DNA of 64,000 bases, taken from the NCBI GenBank assembly GCA_963969345.1, contig OZ017766.1, positions 7,440,001-7,504,000 of the forward strand. The letters run 5' to 3'. Below are positions 47,401-58,660 of this stretch, piece after piece. This DNA comes from Turbatrix aceti (taxonomy: Eukaryota > Nematoda > Chromadorea > Rhabditida > Panagrolaimidae). The translations under genes were made by a program, and so were the position numbers. Every line of letters starts with the position of its first letter. Positions within the stretch are counted from its first letter, which is position 1. Under the pieces are notes generated by a model. It did no database searches and was not told the DNA's origin. It was given only the letters and a program-made list of their open reading frames with translations.

Positions 47401-50400
47401 TGGCGTGCATGGAAGAATGGGAATCCTTCATAAAAATGGTCGAAGAATCAGAACGTGTCAGGTAGGTGTTTTTTTACCGAATTTTGCTTGAGTTTGACTG
47501 ATAACTGCTGTGCTTTTGAATGCATACCCCTATCACGATTTTTTTTTGTACATACACTAAATTAATTACGGTGTCCCGATTGTGCTTGACTTGACTGACG
47601 CTAACCCCGAGTGCTTCTCTTTTTTTTTCATACTGCAGAACTCCCGTGCACGAGCTCGAACCTACACGCGATCTACCCAGTATACCGTTTCACGTCGTCG
47701 TGCCAAGACCTGAGCCTGTACCTGAACCTCCACCACCGCTGCCAACACCTGAACCTGAGCCTGAACCTGAACCTGAGCCTGAGCCTGAGCCTGAGCCTGA
47801 ACCTGAACCTGAACCTGAGCCTGAACCTGATCCCGAGCCTGAGCCTGAGTCTGAGCCTGAGCCTGAGCCTGAGCCTGAACCCCAACCTGAACCCCAACCT
47901 GAACCTGAGCCTGAACCCGTACCTGAGCCGATCCCGGTGGTGATTGTGGAACCAATCCCCACCCCGGAACCCGAGCCAGTACCTGTCCCAGAGCCAGAAT
48001 CGATCGAATCAAAGATCGAAATCCAGGTTAATTACGAGCCTATCGTGGTTCAATCTTCCCCTGTGCCTGAGCCTATTTTTTCACACGCTGACATCCTTGA
48101 GCTCGTCATCCCCGAAGAACCAGACGACGATGTGGTGAAGTGAGTTTGACAAGTGCTTTTTTTTTTCCTATTTTAACTTTTTTACTAACAAATTTTTCTT
48201 TTCTTTCTACTTTTTTTTCTAAAAAAGTTGGTTGTGTGAAGTGGTTTGAAATTGATTGTGCATCATGCACCCTAACTTGCACTCTGGTTTGCCGTGATTT
48301 GATTGACTTTTTTTCCCGCACGCGTTTGCACACGAGCTATCGCTGATTCTGGCACTTTTGGAATTGCTTTTGAACATTTTAGGCAGGGAACGCATTATTT
48401 TGGATTTTGTTAGGTTTTGGGTTCAAAAATTTAAAAAAAAAACTTTTTCAAAAAAATGGATTTTAGAAATTCGATCGTTTTAACTTTTTTAAAAAAAATT
48501 TATTTTAGGAATTCGTCAGTCCTAATTTTTTTCAAAAAAATGGATTTTAGAAATTCGATCGTTTTAACTTTTTAAAAAAAAATTTATTTTAGGATTTCGT
48601 CAGTCCTAATTTTTTTCGAAAAAATGGATTTTAGAAATTCAAAAGTCATAATTTTTTATAAATGGATTTTAGAAATTCGACCGTCCTAATTTTTTTTGAA
48701 AAAATGGATTTCAGAAATTTGACAGTCCTAATTTTTTTCGAAAAATTATTCGGTCAGTTAATTCGATAGCTGAGCACTAAAGCGTCGTGGTGTTCGTTTC
48801 CTAATCCATCGATGTTTCTATTCTGTGTTTGTTTGTATTCTGGTGTTTGTTGCACTTTTTCTCGTCCTGTTGTGATTGGTCCTCTTCTGCACCGAAGCCA
48901 ACGAATCGCACCGATCCATCGATTTCAGCCCGGTATTCCCAGAATCCTCGTCTGGCTCAGATACGCTTTCTCCCATGTTCGATATCGATCTCGGTGCTTT
49001 CGAACTCGTCGACAGTGGAGTGACTGCCGAATCTTTGCTCTCCCAGGACGATCCTGTCATCTTCCACGAAGCCATGCCGGTGCATTCCGTACACCATGAC
49101 ACCGTTCAGACCGAAGCAGCACTCGAGAATCTCATGTCCGCTCCCGCGAGCATGCTTTCCACGGAAGTTCCTCCGACGATGGTTGCCGACAATTACTGCT
49201 TCGTCGTCGACGGCGATCAGGCGAGGATGGGCGATATCATGGGCGACGATCAATGGTGGAGGCATACTTCGAGGCCGACAAAATATTTCTACTCTGATGA
49301 TCTCAAAAAATTCTACCGGGTATCAGTTATCACCGCGAAGGGAAATATCATCTCAGCTCGTCTGACTGCGGATCAGACATTCCATCGAAGAGGCAGCATG
49401 GGCCCGGAAGCTATGTCAGCTCCTCCACCCCATACGGAAACCGCCATGAGCGAATACGCGCATCCACCTGAGAACAAAGTGCATCAAGCGTTGTCCGCCG
49501 AAGCTCCGGTGGCTAACAGCCTTCCGCCGTCGCTGATGGCGACTCCGAGACCGTCGGTGATTTCCATGACTCCGAGAGAATCCATTTTTGTTCCACCCGC
49601 GACAAAAGGGCATCGGGGAGAAAAAGTGCCGTTGATGAACGTCTACAAAGTCATTCGGTTCTATAGTTTTTGGAAGACCTGCACGAGTTTCCACAGAATC
49701 GTAACAATGATCGACAAAATGAAACCCGAGGACAGAAGCGGGGGTGTATTCAAGAAACGCCTCTTTGTACAGTATCTCTGGCGAAATGCAAAGCCGTACG
49801 AAAAAGCAAGGGTCCAGAAGGAATTTGATCCGAGAAGACAGCGACTTTTGAGATTTGTTGCGGATTCTGGAGGAAAGGAAAAGGTTAAAAAGGTAAGTTG
49901 GGAAAAAGGGTGCAAATCAGGGATGGACGAACGGTTGTTTCTTTTGTTCACGAACGAACACAAATTTTTTGGAAATTTTTTTTTCGAAAAATTGAATGAA
50001 TGGGACCATTTTTGATCGTATTTGAAAAATCGAACAAACGCGGTTCGAAAAATTAAACCTTAGAATATTTTTAATCGTGTTTAAAAAATGGAACGAATGG
50101 GAACATTTTTGATTGTGTTCGAAAAATCGAACGAACGCGAGCATTTTTGATATTTTTTTACCATTTTTTTCATCGTTTTCCTAATTTTTCAAAAATTTTT
50201 GTTGTTTAGTTTTTAACTGTTCGAAAAACTTTGTCTTGTTCACGAACAAACACGAACACAAAAAATTGAATTTGTTTGCGAACGAACACGAACGAACGCA
50301 AAAGTTCGTCCATCCCAGGTCCAAAAGGCCAAAAAAAATTCGGCCATACATGCTTTTTTTTTCACATTTCACTGACTGTGTAGCTCGTTAAGATGCATCA

Positions 50401-50602
50401 ACAGTCATCAGCCCCGGCGCCTTCTGCGAGACCGACGTGGAGAAGGCAGGCTTCGGTCATGAGCGCCGCAAGCATGGGCGATCGACGACCCCTCAGCAGA
50501 ACGAGCACTGCTGCGAGCGACGACAGCAGACTCTCGAGCGGAAATTATCACTCCCGACGAAATCTTGGACCGGCTTCGTCGTCGAGGAGGTCGCCGTTCT
50601 AG
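41452..50602 (+). CDS. Two-pore potassium channel (TWK) with Glu-Pro rod and unknown C-terminal domain
   Basis: A leak-type K+ channel of the plasma membrane. Nine exons (41452-41532, 43268-44439, 45199-45450, 45516-45712, 46243-46928, 47391-47461, 47639-48139, 48929-49892, 50384-50602) have matching phases and total 1381 codons. TM1 spans about 31-53, a long M1-P1 loop runs to about 165, pore 1 is TIGYGN (187-192), pore 2 TIGFGD (327-332), and TM4 ends near 370. Then come a Pro/Ser/Arg-rich tail, an alternating Glu-Pro tract (about 841-919), and a domain with NYCFVVDGD (about 1074), [14 protein letters not shown] and [12 protein letters not shown] (about 1228). An in-frame stop lies just before the ATG. 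Continuity past exon 5 is inferred from splice sites and phase; the alternative is a shorter channel stopping at 47036 and a separate gene from 47391. The C-terminal domain is unfamiliar to me; a paralogue follows directly. Confidence 0.7.
42690..43230. repeat. About nine ~62-nt tandem repeats in channel intron 1
   Basis: GGTCTCGCACGGAATTCT followed by TTTTCGCTTCGAGACCAAAA recurs every 60-65 nt up to the acceptor of exon 2. GGTCTC plus the complementary GAGACC in each unit can form small hairpins. Related to the CGTGGTGAGACC repeats near 4 kb. Confidence 0.8.
44640..45195. repeat. Repeats of AGGAACGGAATCCAAAAATT in channel intron 2
   Basis: Three exact-to-near-exact 34-nt tandem copies at about 44927-45015, flanked on both sides by many reverse-complement pieces (CGTTCCTAATTTTTGGA). 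The intron is therefore a stack of inverted and direct repeats. Confidence 0.75.
47703..47935 (+). repeat. Coding (GAG/A CCT)n tract, Glu-Pro repeat
   Basis: A hexanucleotide tract encoding alternating Glu-Pro with a few Gln, Asp, Ser and Val replacements. A differing version is at 55506-55685. It produces long spurious Gly-Ser and Gln-Ala frames on the other strand. Confidence 0.9.
48440..48760. repeat. Minisatellite in channel intron 7
   Basis: Units of TGGATTTTAGAAATTCG, (T/C)AGTCCTAATTTTTTT and variants repeat at 40-70 nt spacing. The duplicate at 56200-56450 has a different number and order of units. Confidence 0.75.
49918..50318. mobile_element. hAT-like MITE, copy c, in the channel's last intron
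   Basis: Begins CAGGGATGGACGAACG and ends CGTTCGTCCATCCCAG-like. Flanks GTGCAAAT and GTCCAAAA match at 6 of 8. Present at the same place in both halves of the duplication, so it inserted before the duplication. Confidence 0.75.
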
Positions 50603-50953
50603 AAAACTATAAAGAAACAAAAAAAAAGGAAACAAACGTGTTACACACATCCCCTCCATTTGCGGCCGACGTGCGCAATGGACCCCCTCCCCCTCAACAG
50701 ATCATCATTTCATCGAGTACAACTTTTTTTGAGTTGTACTGCTGGACACGGAGTGATACATACCCTTGGGCAAAATCATCAAATTGCTGTGAAATTTGCC
50801 TATAAGAAATTTTGTTTTTTTTTTGTGAACGTAATAAAGTTTTTTAAAACTGATTAAAATCATTGTGGAACAGATAATTAAAAATAATTGGAACCATAAA
50901 AATCCGATTTTGGAAACTTTGGAAGGGAACCCATTTTTAGCCGACGTTCCCGA

Positions 50954-52775
50954 ATGAGCAGTCAAACGTCAGAATCCGTCATCGAGTTTCCAATCCGCGT
51001 GGACATGGCAATGGATGATTTTCTCGTCGAGCACGGTAAACATGTTTTTTCAGGGAATTTACACCATGGATCTCAAAATGACCTGTATACAACTTTTGTC
51101 GGAACGTTTTTTGCGTCATTTTAAAAAATTAAAAAATAAACGCTATTCTTAATAAAAATTTGAAAATTGCGTATCAAAAATTTACAAATTTGTAACATTG
51201 CACTTTTTTTATCGTTTTTTATTTTTTTAGTTCCTCTGACCTTTTTTGGGTTTGAATTCTTCAACAAACTTTTACTTGGTTTTTATACAAGTTTTTTTTG
51301 CGGTAAAAAAAAAACGTGATTTTACATTTTTTTAAATCCGAAAAATGACTTTCCAAAAAAACAATTTTTTTACTTTTTACTCTTTTTTGAATAATTTTGG
51401 CTCTCATGCGCATTTTTGTCATAATAATTTTCTCCAATAATTTTTACAATTGTTTTGTTGTTTCGATTATTACAAAAAAAATCGGTTCATTACATCTGTC
51501 ACCCATTTCAGATCCCGAGCCATCGGTAACCGAGGAAATCCAATACCACCTCGGCAAGCAAAATACCCCGATTCCCGTCTACGCTTCCAATTCGAGTGCT
51601 TTCGACGTCAAACGCGCTCTCGTCAACACGGTCTGCTGCCCGGTGCGTTATCTGTCCAAGGCGCCACCCGCAGTGGTTACCGAAAATTATTGCTTTGTCA
51701 TCGACGGCGACGTCGTCAAGTTTTCGACAATTGTGGCAGATGGATCCAGGTGGTGGAAGGATACCGGCACGGCGACCAGGTATTATTCGACTAGCTCGCT
51801 CAAAACTTTTTATCAGGTAAGTGCATATTTTTATAATTTTTGGAAATTTTATGATTTTATGAAATCAGTCTTTTCATTTTTTTTCGAAAAATCAATTTTA
51901 AAAAAATCAATGGTAAATAGATAATTTTTTGAAAAAATCGAATCTTTCAAAAAAATAGAATTTTTGAAAAAAAAATGAATTTTTTTGAAAAAAATAATCA
52001 AATTTTTCGAAAAAATCAGATTAAAAAACCTTATTTTTAAAAAAATCTTATTTTTCTACAAAAAAATTATTTTAAAAAAAATCTATTTTTTTAATAAAAA
52101 TCTATTTTTTTTAAATTTAATTTTCAAAAAAATATTTATATTTTTTTGAAAATTAATTTTTTAGAAATTCTATCCATTTTTTTTCAAAAAAAATTTTATT
52201 TCTTTCTCAGTTTTTTCAAAAAAATCAAATTTAAAAAAAAATCAATTTTTTTGAAAAACAGATTTATACAAAAAAAATTCAATCAGAAATTTATTTTTTG
52301 GAGTCAATAAAACATTTTTCAGGTAACAATGATGATGTCCAGAGGCCGCCCAGCGACCGCATTCCGTCGACGATCCAACGGCGGAGGCATGGAACTCGTA
52401 CCCTTAGTCAAGGTTTTCCGCGTCTCCCGATTCTTCAGTTACTGGCGGACGTGTCACAACTTCCACCGCATCATCAGCCTTGTCAACCCAGTCACGGTCG
52501 AGGGAGAAGTAGCGTCCGGCTTCAAGGAACGCATATTTATCCAATACCTCTGGCGATGCGAATCCAAGGCCGACAAAGAACGGGTCTTCAACGAACACGC
52601 GGCCGCCGCAGGAGTCAAAGTGCCGGTCAGCCAGTGTTTTTCGATGCCGGCCCGTCTCCCGCCCCAGGCCAGTTCCTTCCTGTCGGCGGTTGAAAAGTTC
52701 ACACAGGGACTACAGAAGAGGGATTCGCTGAAGAGACGGTACTCGAATTACTCGACGTCCAGCGAGCCGCAGTAA
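50954..52775 (+). CDS. Gene B: free-standing paralogue of the channel's C-terminal domain
   Basis: Three exons (50954-51035, 51512-51816, 52323-52775) give 279 residues. I do not recognise the family, but it clearly aligns with the C-terminal domain of the adjacent channel: ENYCFVIDGD (about 85-94), WWKDTGTATRYYSTSSLKTF, KVFRVSRFFSYWRTC (about 159) and FIQYLWR, against [33 protein letters not shown] and FVQYLWR in the channel. There is no membrane segment or signal peptide, so it is probably cytoplasmic. The start follows ATTTTTAG by 13 nt. It lies 351 bp after the channel stop on the same strand. A role as a partner or competitor of the channel tail is inference only. Copy 2 at 58661 is frameshifted. 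Confidence 0.7.
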
Positions 52776-52879
52776 AATAATATTTGGGGTTAGGGTGAAA
52801 TTTGGTTTTATACAATACCGTTTACGATAAAATTCTAATAACTATTTATATTTTCGTTGACGGTGAACACAAATTACTG

Positions 52880-53190
52880 GCGTGAATTACAGACAATTTT
52901 TTAATGACATTGGTATTTTTGCAGTTTTTTACGGAACTGGAAAGAAAAGAGTGTACATAGTCCGAGTTTTCTCGTTTTTGATAACAGTTTTCCTACGTCA
53001 AAGACTGATAAACGTTATTATTTGCCAAAGAGTATTTATCTCAATTTTGAATTTATTCAACATCAAAGAGTATTTATCAATTTTTACATTTTTTTACAAT
53101 TGTACTCAAATTTTTTGTTTGAATTTATTTGTTCTGAAATGAAAATTCAACATTGTTCGCAAACGAACGCGAACAAAATAGATTTAAAAA
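52880..53190. mobile_element. Diverged hAT-MITE fragment between genes B and C
   Basis: GATAACAGTTTTCCTACG, TATTTGCCA and TTGTTCGCAAACGAACGCG line up in order with the interior of MITE copy a (GACAGTTTTCCTACAC, TATTTGCCA, TTGTTCGCGAACAAAC). The ends are missing. The same fragment is in copy 2 at about 60590-60830. Confidence 0.5.
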
Positions 53191-53434
53191 ATCTTGTTTG
53201 CGAATGTTGGGATGCTCCCCCTTGCAATGACGATAGAGGGAGAAGGGTAAAAAGTCATACCGACTTTAACGTAAATAATTCCCGGATGAACCCTTATCAC
53301 ATTTTATGTCAGTGTGCAACTCTCCTAGGGAAAAGTATTTTTACACTCAAAAGCATCAGTCTGCTCGACAGTTCTTTCCAGAATCGGTTGTGTTCTCTGT
53401 CTATTTTTTTTGAGATTTCGATATTCTAGTCAAA

Positions 53435-54537
53435 ATGGCAAATTTGACGACATCCCTCGACGATGTTAAAAATGCGATTGTAGAACTCCGAGGTTTGTAT
53501 TATTTTGTAATCACCCTGTATATTTTATTTACAAATTTCAGACCAAATGGCAGCTTTGGATCCACATTCTGAGATGCACGATAAACTTTTTGACGAATTG
53601 AGTGATTTTATTAAACAAAGAAAAATTCTGGAAAATTACGATTCTGAACGAACAGTGCAGATTGACGGCATCAACAAAGATATCGATGCGAGACAGAAAA
53701 AGATGACTGAAGAGCTCGAAGGCGAAAGGAAGGAACGTGTAGCCAATGTAAACTTTGACTACGAAAACAAAATCAAACAACTGCCAAAATTGTCCTCCCC
53801 GATAAAAAGTTACTTAAGCACCAAAGTTGGAACCGCAAAATTGGTGGTACAACACATGCAAAGATATACGATTGATTTTAAAGATGTTCCGAAGGAAAGG
53901 AATTTCTTTCATGCCGCTGCTTGCTCGCATTGGATGAAGTATGTTTCAACAGAATACGAAGGCACATTCGACGATTTGAACAAGTATTTACGGTCAGAAG
54001 CCAACCTTCCAAACGACACCAAATATCCACTGACACTTGCCGACGTCGATCGCATTATTCACTTGCCAGGCTATTACAATAAGATCGTTTTTGTCGTCTT
54101 GGACACATCGCTCCGAGTCATCCTGACGAATGCCGGGTACAGTGAAGAACAGCAATTCCCTTATCTTGTGGTTTACGACTCAATTACCCATAAATTTGCT
54201 CCTATTTCCAAGAAAAACAAAAACGTGAGTTCAAAACTTGGAACTTTATAAATTATTTTTTTCGATTTTTTAGAACAAAGATTTTTGCCATGAGTGCTTC
54301 CGTTACGAAACGTATCCGTGTTCCTGCCAGAGCCGATTGTGCCCGATCTGTCTGCGCACAGGAGACGACGTCAAGTGCTCCAAGCCATCTTCCGAATCCA
54401 AGTTCCAAATCTGTCCAAAATGCAATGCTCACTGTCACACCGACGATTGCTTCCAAACTCATCAGAAAGTTTGCCCTCGTCCTGTTTCTGGGCTTCATGA
54501 CGACATTGTAGAACTTTTACGCAGCATCGCAGTTTAA
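53435..54537 (+). CDS. Gene C: coiled-coil protein with cysteine-rich zinc-type C-terminus
   Basis: Three exons (53435-53492, 53542-54224, 54274-54537) give 334 residues. I do not recognise it. Residues about 45-105 are charged and helical (EELEGERKERVANVNFDYE), a likely coiled coil. The middle has NLPNDTKYPLTLADVDRI and VVLDTSLRVILTNAGY. The last exon has CHEC, CSCQSRLCPICL, CPKCNAHCHTDDC and QKVC, at least ten Cys and three His spaced like two treble-clef or RING/B-box-like zinc sites. No signal peptide or membrane span. The start follows ATTCTAG by five bases. It is third in line after the channel and gene B on the same strand. The copy at 61078 differs strongly in protein but little in flanking DNA. 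Confidence 0.7.
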
Positions 54538-55305
54538 ATTTAAATTCACTTTTGAATAATTTTTTTATGCTCTAATTATCGATGTTCTGTTTTAAAGTAG
54601 AGTGTGCCTAATCTGTAATCAGTAAAAAAATACGTTGTCTATTTTTTTGCAATTTCGATATTTCAGTAAACGTGGCAGCAAAGATCCCTCATGACAGTAA
54701 ACGATGTTTTTGGGGGGGGGGCAAAATAACTTTCGACACGAACAACATACATTTTTCAAATCAAGTTTTGGCGCAGAGAGAAACTCTCGACACAAACTAC
54801 AAATAGTATTTTCGCTACAAACTATTTTTTAAAACATTGTTGGTCAAAGAACGCGTATTTTTATTATCCCCCAAAGTGAAGCGCTAAAAAATGTGTAAAA
54901 TGTGTACATGCACAACTATTTTTGGAGTCTGTTTGGTAAACAGGTGAGGGGGTGGTAGCGGGGGTGGCGCGGTGGCGGTGATCGGATTGAACATAGCGAA
55001 TAAGAAATAAAAAACAGAATCATCAAAGTATGTATTTTTTTTATGTAATTTTTTTTTATGTTGCTGTTTTTTACGTAATTTATGTATTTTACGAACGACC
55101 GCTCGAGTTGCGTCGAGAGCGATCGGTATGATTTCCGGTTTCACGTGACTTTTTGTAAGTATGAAAGTACGCATCAGAAATGTTTGCATTTTGTCTTATC
55201 AGGTAGATTTTTGGGCTCACAACGGCTTCCCGAAATAGTAAATTGTTGCTAATAATTATGAAATTAAAAAAAACAGTAAATTAGAAAAAATATGGGATTT
55301 CTACT
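54538..55305. other. 3' flank of gene C; no further gene
   Basis: Contains a G-run, a conserved 101-codon minus frame (54884-55189) that is also present in copy 2 but has no splice or start support, and AT-rich DNA up to the gap. Confidence 0.4.
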
Positions 55306-55505
55306 NNNNNNNNNNNNNNNNNNNNNNNNNNNNNNNNNNNNNNNNNNNNNNNNNNNNNNNNNNNNNNNNNNNNNNNNNNNNNNNNNNNNNNNNNNNNNNN
55401 NNNNNNNNNNNNNNNNNNNNNNNNNNNNNNNNNNNNNNNNNNNNNNNNNNNNNNNNNNNNNNNNNNNNNNNNNNNNNNNNNNNNNNNNNNNNNNNNNNNN
55501 NNNNN
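55306..55505. other. Assembly gap, 200 N, at the duplication joint
   Basis: Exactly 200 N. The left side ends in sequence matching 62930, and the right side begins inside the Glu-Pro exon matching 47715. The real junction is therefore unknown. Confidence 0.95.
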
Positions 55506-58308
55506 GTACCTGAACCTCCACCACCGCTGCCAACACCTGAACCTGAGCCTGAGCCTGAGCCTGAGCCTGAACCTGAGCCTGAGCCTGAACCTGAGCCTGA
55601 ACCTGAGCCTGAGCTTGAACCTGAACCTGAACCCCAACCTGAACTCCAACCTGAGCCTGAGCCTGAACCCGTACCTGAGCCGATCCCGGTGGTGATTGTG
55701 GAACCAATCCCAACCCCGGAACCCGAGCCAGTACCTGTCCCAGAGCCAGAATCGATCGAATCAAAGATCGAAATCCAGGTTAATTACGAGCCTATCGTGG
55801 TTCAATCTTCCCCTGTGCCTGAGCCTATTTTTTCACACGCTGACATCCTTGAGCTCGTCATCCCCGAAGAACCAGACGACGATGTGGTGAAGTGAGTTTG
55901 ACAAGTGTTTTTTTTTTCCTATTTTAACTTTTTTACTAACAAATTTTTCTTTTCTTTCTATTTTTTTTCTAAAAAAGTTGGTTGTGTGAAGTGGTTTGAA
56001 ATTGATTGTGCATCATGCACCCTAACTTGCACTCTGGTTTGCCGTGATTTGATTGACTTTTTTTCCCGCACGCGTTTGCACACGAGCTATCGCTGATTCT
56101 GGCACTTTTGGAATTGCTTTTGAACATTTTAGGCAGGGAACGTATTACTTTGGATTTTGTTAGATTTTGGGTTCGAAAATTGAAAAAAAAAATTTTTTTT
56201 GAAAAAATGGATTTTAGAAATTCGTCAGTCCTAATTTTTTTCGAAAAAATGGATTTTAGAAATTCAAAAGTCCTAATTTTTTTTAAATGGATTTTAGAAA
56301 TTCGTCAGTCCTAATTTTTTTCGAAAAAATGGATTTTAGAAATTCAAAAGTCCTAATTTTTTTTAAATGGATTTTAAAAATTCGTCAGTCCTAATTTTTT
56401 TTGAAAAAATGGATTTCAGAAATTTGACAGTCCTAATTTTTTTCGGAAAATTATTGGGTCAGTTAATTCGATAGCTGAGCACTAAAGCGTCGTGGTGTTC
56501 GTTTCCTAATCCATCGATGTTTCTATTCTGTGTTTGTTTGTATTCTGGTGTTTGTTGCACTTTTTCTCGTCCTGTTGTGATTGGTCCTCTTCTGCACCGA
56601 AGCCAACGAATCGCACCGATCCATCGATTTCAGCCCGGTATTCCCAGAATCCTCGTCTGGCTCAGATACGCTTTCTCCCATGTTCGATATCGATCTCGGT
56701 GCTTTCGAACTCGTCGACAGTGGAGTGACTGCCGAATCTTTGCTCTCCCAGGACGATCCTGTCATCTTCCACGAAGCCATGCCAGTGCATTCCGTACACC
56801 ATGACACCGTTCAGACCGAAGCAGCACTCGAGAATCTCATGTCCGCTCCCGCGAGCATGCTTTCCACGGAAGTTCCTCCGACGATGGTTGCCGACAATTA
56901 CTGCTTCGTCGTCGACGGCGATCAGGCGAGGATGGGCGATATCATGGGCGACGATCAATGGTGGAGGCATACTTCGAGGCCGACAAAATATTTCTACTCT
57001 GATGATCTCAAAAAATTCTACCGGGTATCAGTTATCACCGCGAAGGGAAATATCATCTCAGCTCGGCTGACTGCGGATCAGACATTCCATCGAAGAGGCA
57101 GCATGGGCCCGGAAGCTATGTCAGCTCCTCCACCCCATACGGAAACCGCCATGAGCGAATACGCGCATCCACCTGAGAACAAAGTGCATCAAGCGTTGTC
57201 CGCCGAAGCTCCGGTGGCTAACAGCCTTCCGCCGTCGCTGATGGCGACTCCGAGACCATCGGTGATTTCCATGACTCCGAGAGAATCTATCTTTGTTCCA
57301 CCCGCGACAAAAGGGCATCGGGGAGAAAAAGTGCCGTTGATGAACGTCTACAAAGTCATTCGGTTCTATAGTTTTTGGAAAACCTGCACGAGTTTCCACA
57401 GAATCGTAACAATGATCGACAAAGTGAAACCCGAGGACAGAAGCGGGGGTGTATTCAAGAAACGCCTCTTTGTACAGTATCTCTGGCGAAATGCAAAGCC
57501 GTACGAAAAAGCAAGGGTCCAGAAGGAATTTGATCCGAGAAGACAGCGACTTTTGAGATTTGTTGCGGATTCTGGAGGAAAGGAAAAGGTTAAAAAGGTA
57601 AGTTGGGAAAAAGGGTGCAAAGCAGGGATGGACGAACGGTTGTTTCTTTTGTTCGCGAACGAACACAAATTTTTTGGAAATTTTTTTTTCGAAAAATTGA
57701 ATGAATGGGAACATTTTTGATCGTGTTTGAAAAATCGAACAAACGCGGTTCGAAAAATTAAACCTTAGAATATTTTTAATCGTGTTTAAAAAATGGAACG
57801 AATGGGAACATTTTTGATTGTGTTCGAAAAATCGAACGAACGCGAGCATTTTTGATATTTTTTTACCATTTTTTTCATCGTTTTCCTAATTTTTTCAAAA
57901 ATTTTTGTTATTTAGTTTTGAACTGTTCGAAAAACTTTGTCTTCTTCACGGACAAACACGAACACAAAAAAATTGAATTTGTTTGCGAACGAACACGAAC
58001 GAACGCAAAAGTTCGTCCATCCCAGGTCCAAAAGGCCAAAAAAAATTCGGCCATACATGCTTTTTTTTCACATTTCACTGACTGTGTAGCTCGTTAAGAT
58101 GCATCAACAGTCATCAGCCCCGGCGCCTTCTGCGAGACCGACCTGGAGAAGGCAGGCTTCGGTCATGAGCGCCGCAAGCATGGGCGATCGACGACCCCTC
58201 AGCAGAACGAGCACTGCTGCGAGCGACGACAGCAGACTCTCGAGCGGAAATTATCACTCCCGACGAAATCTTGGACCGGCTTCGTCGTCGAGGAGGTCGC
58301 CGTTCTAG
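55506..58308 (+). pseudogene. Partial copy of the channel's Glu-Pro rod and C-terminal domain
   Basis: Exons equivalent to 55506-55891, 56634-57597 and 58090-58308 are all open, and one residue differs (Met to Val before KPEDRSGG) in the long domain exon. The channel-forming exons are absent or hidden in the gap. The Glu-Pro tract is shorter than in copy 1. If the gap is small, this is a 5'-truncated, promoterless fragment. If upstream exons are missing from the assembly, it could be the end of a second full gene. Confidence 0.6.
57623..58025. mobile_element. hAT-like MITE, copy d
   Basis: Duplicate of copy c, starting CAGGGATGGACGAACG and ending CCATCCCAG, at the equivalent intron position. 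Confidence 0.75.
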
Positions 58309-58660
58309 AAAACTATAAAGAAACAAAAAAAAGGAAACAAACGTGTTACACACATCCCCTCCATTTGCGGCCGACGTGCGCAATGGACCCCCCCCCCCCC
58401 TCAACAGATCATCATTTCATCGAGTACAACTTTTTTTGAGTTGTACTGCTGGACACGGAGTGATACATACCCTTGGGCAAAATCATCAAATTGCTGTGAA
58501 ATTTGCCTATAAGAAATTTTGTTTTTTTTTGTGAACGTAATAAAGTTTTTTTAAAACTGATTAAAATCATTGTGGAACAGATAATTAAAAATAATTGGAA
58601 CCATAAAAATCTGATTTTGGAAATTATGGAAGGGAACCCATTTTTAGCCGACGTTCCCGA

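Larger units (their letters stand above)
47715..55305 (+). repeat. Copy 1 of a >7.5 kb direct duplication
   Basis: From the Glu-Pro exon to the gap, this segment matches 55506-62930. It contains the channel's C-terminal exons, gene B and gene C. Offsets between matching points are about 7705 bp at the left and 7645 bp at the right. The true left border may lie within the gap. Confidence 0.9.

Noticed and set aside
47662..48012. Long minus-strand Gln-Ala, Gly-Ser and Leu-Arg frames
   Set aside because: They are antisense shadows of the Glu-Pro hexanucleotide repeat in the channel exon.
54884..55189. 101-codon minus frame repeated in copy 2 at about 62550
   Set aside because: Its conservation is explained by the duplication; copy 2 breaks the C-terminal part and there is no splice support.
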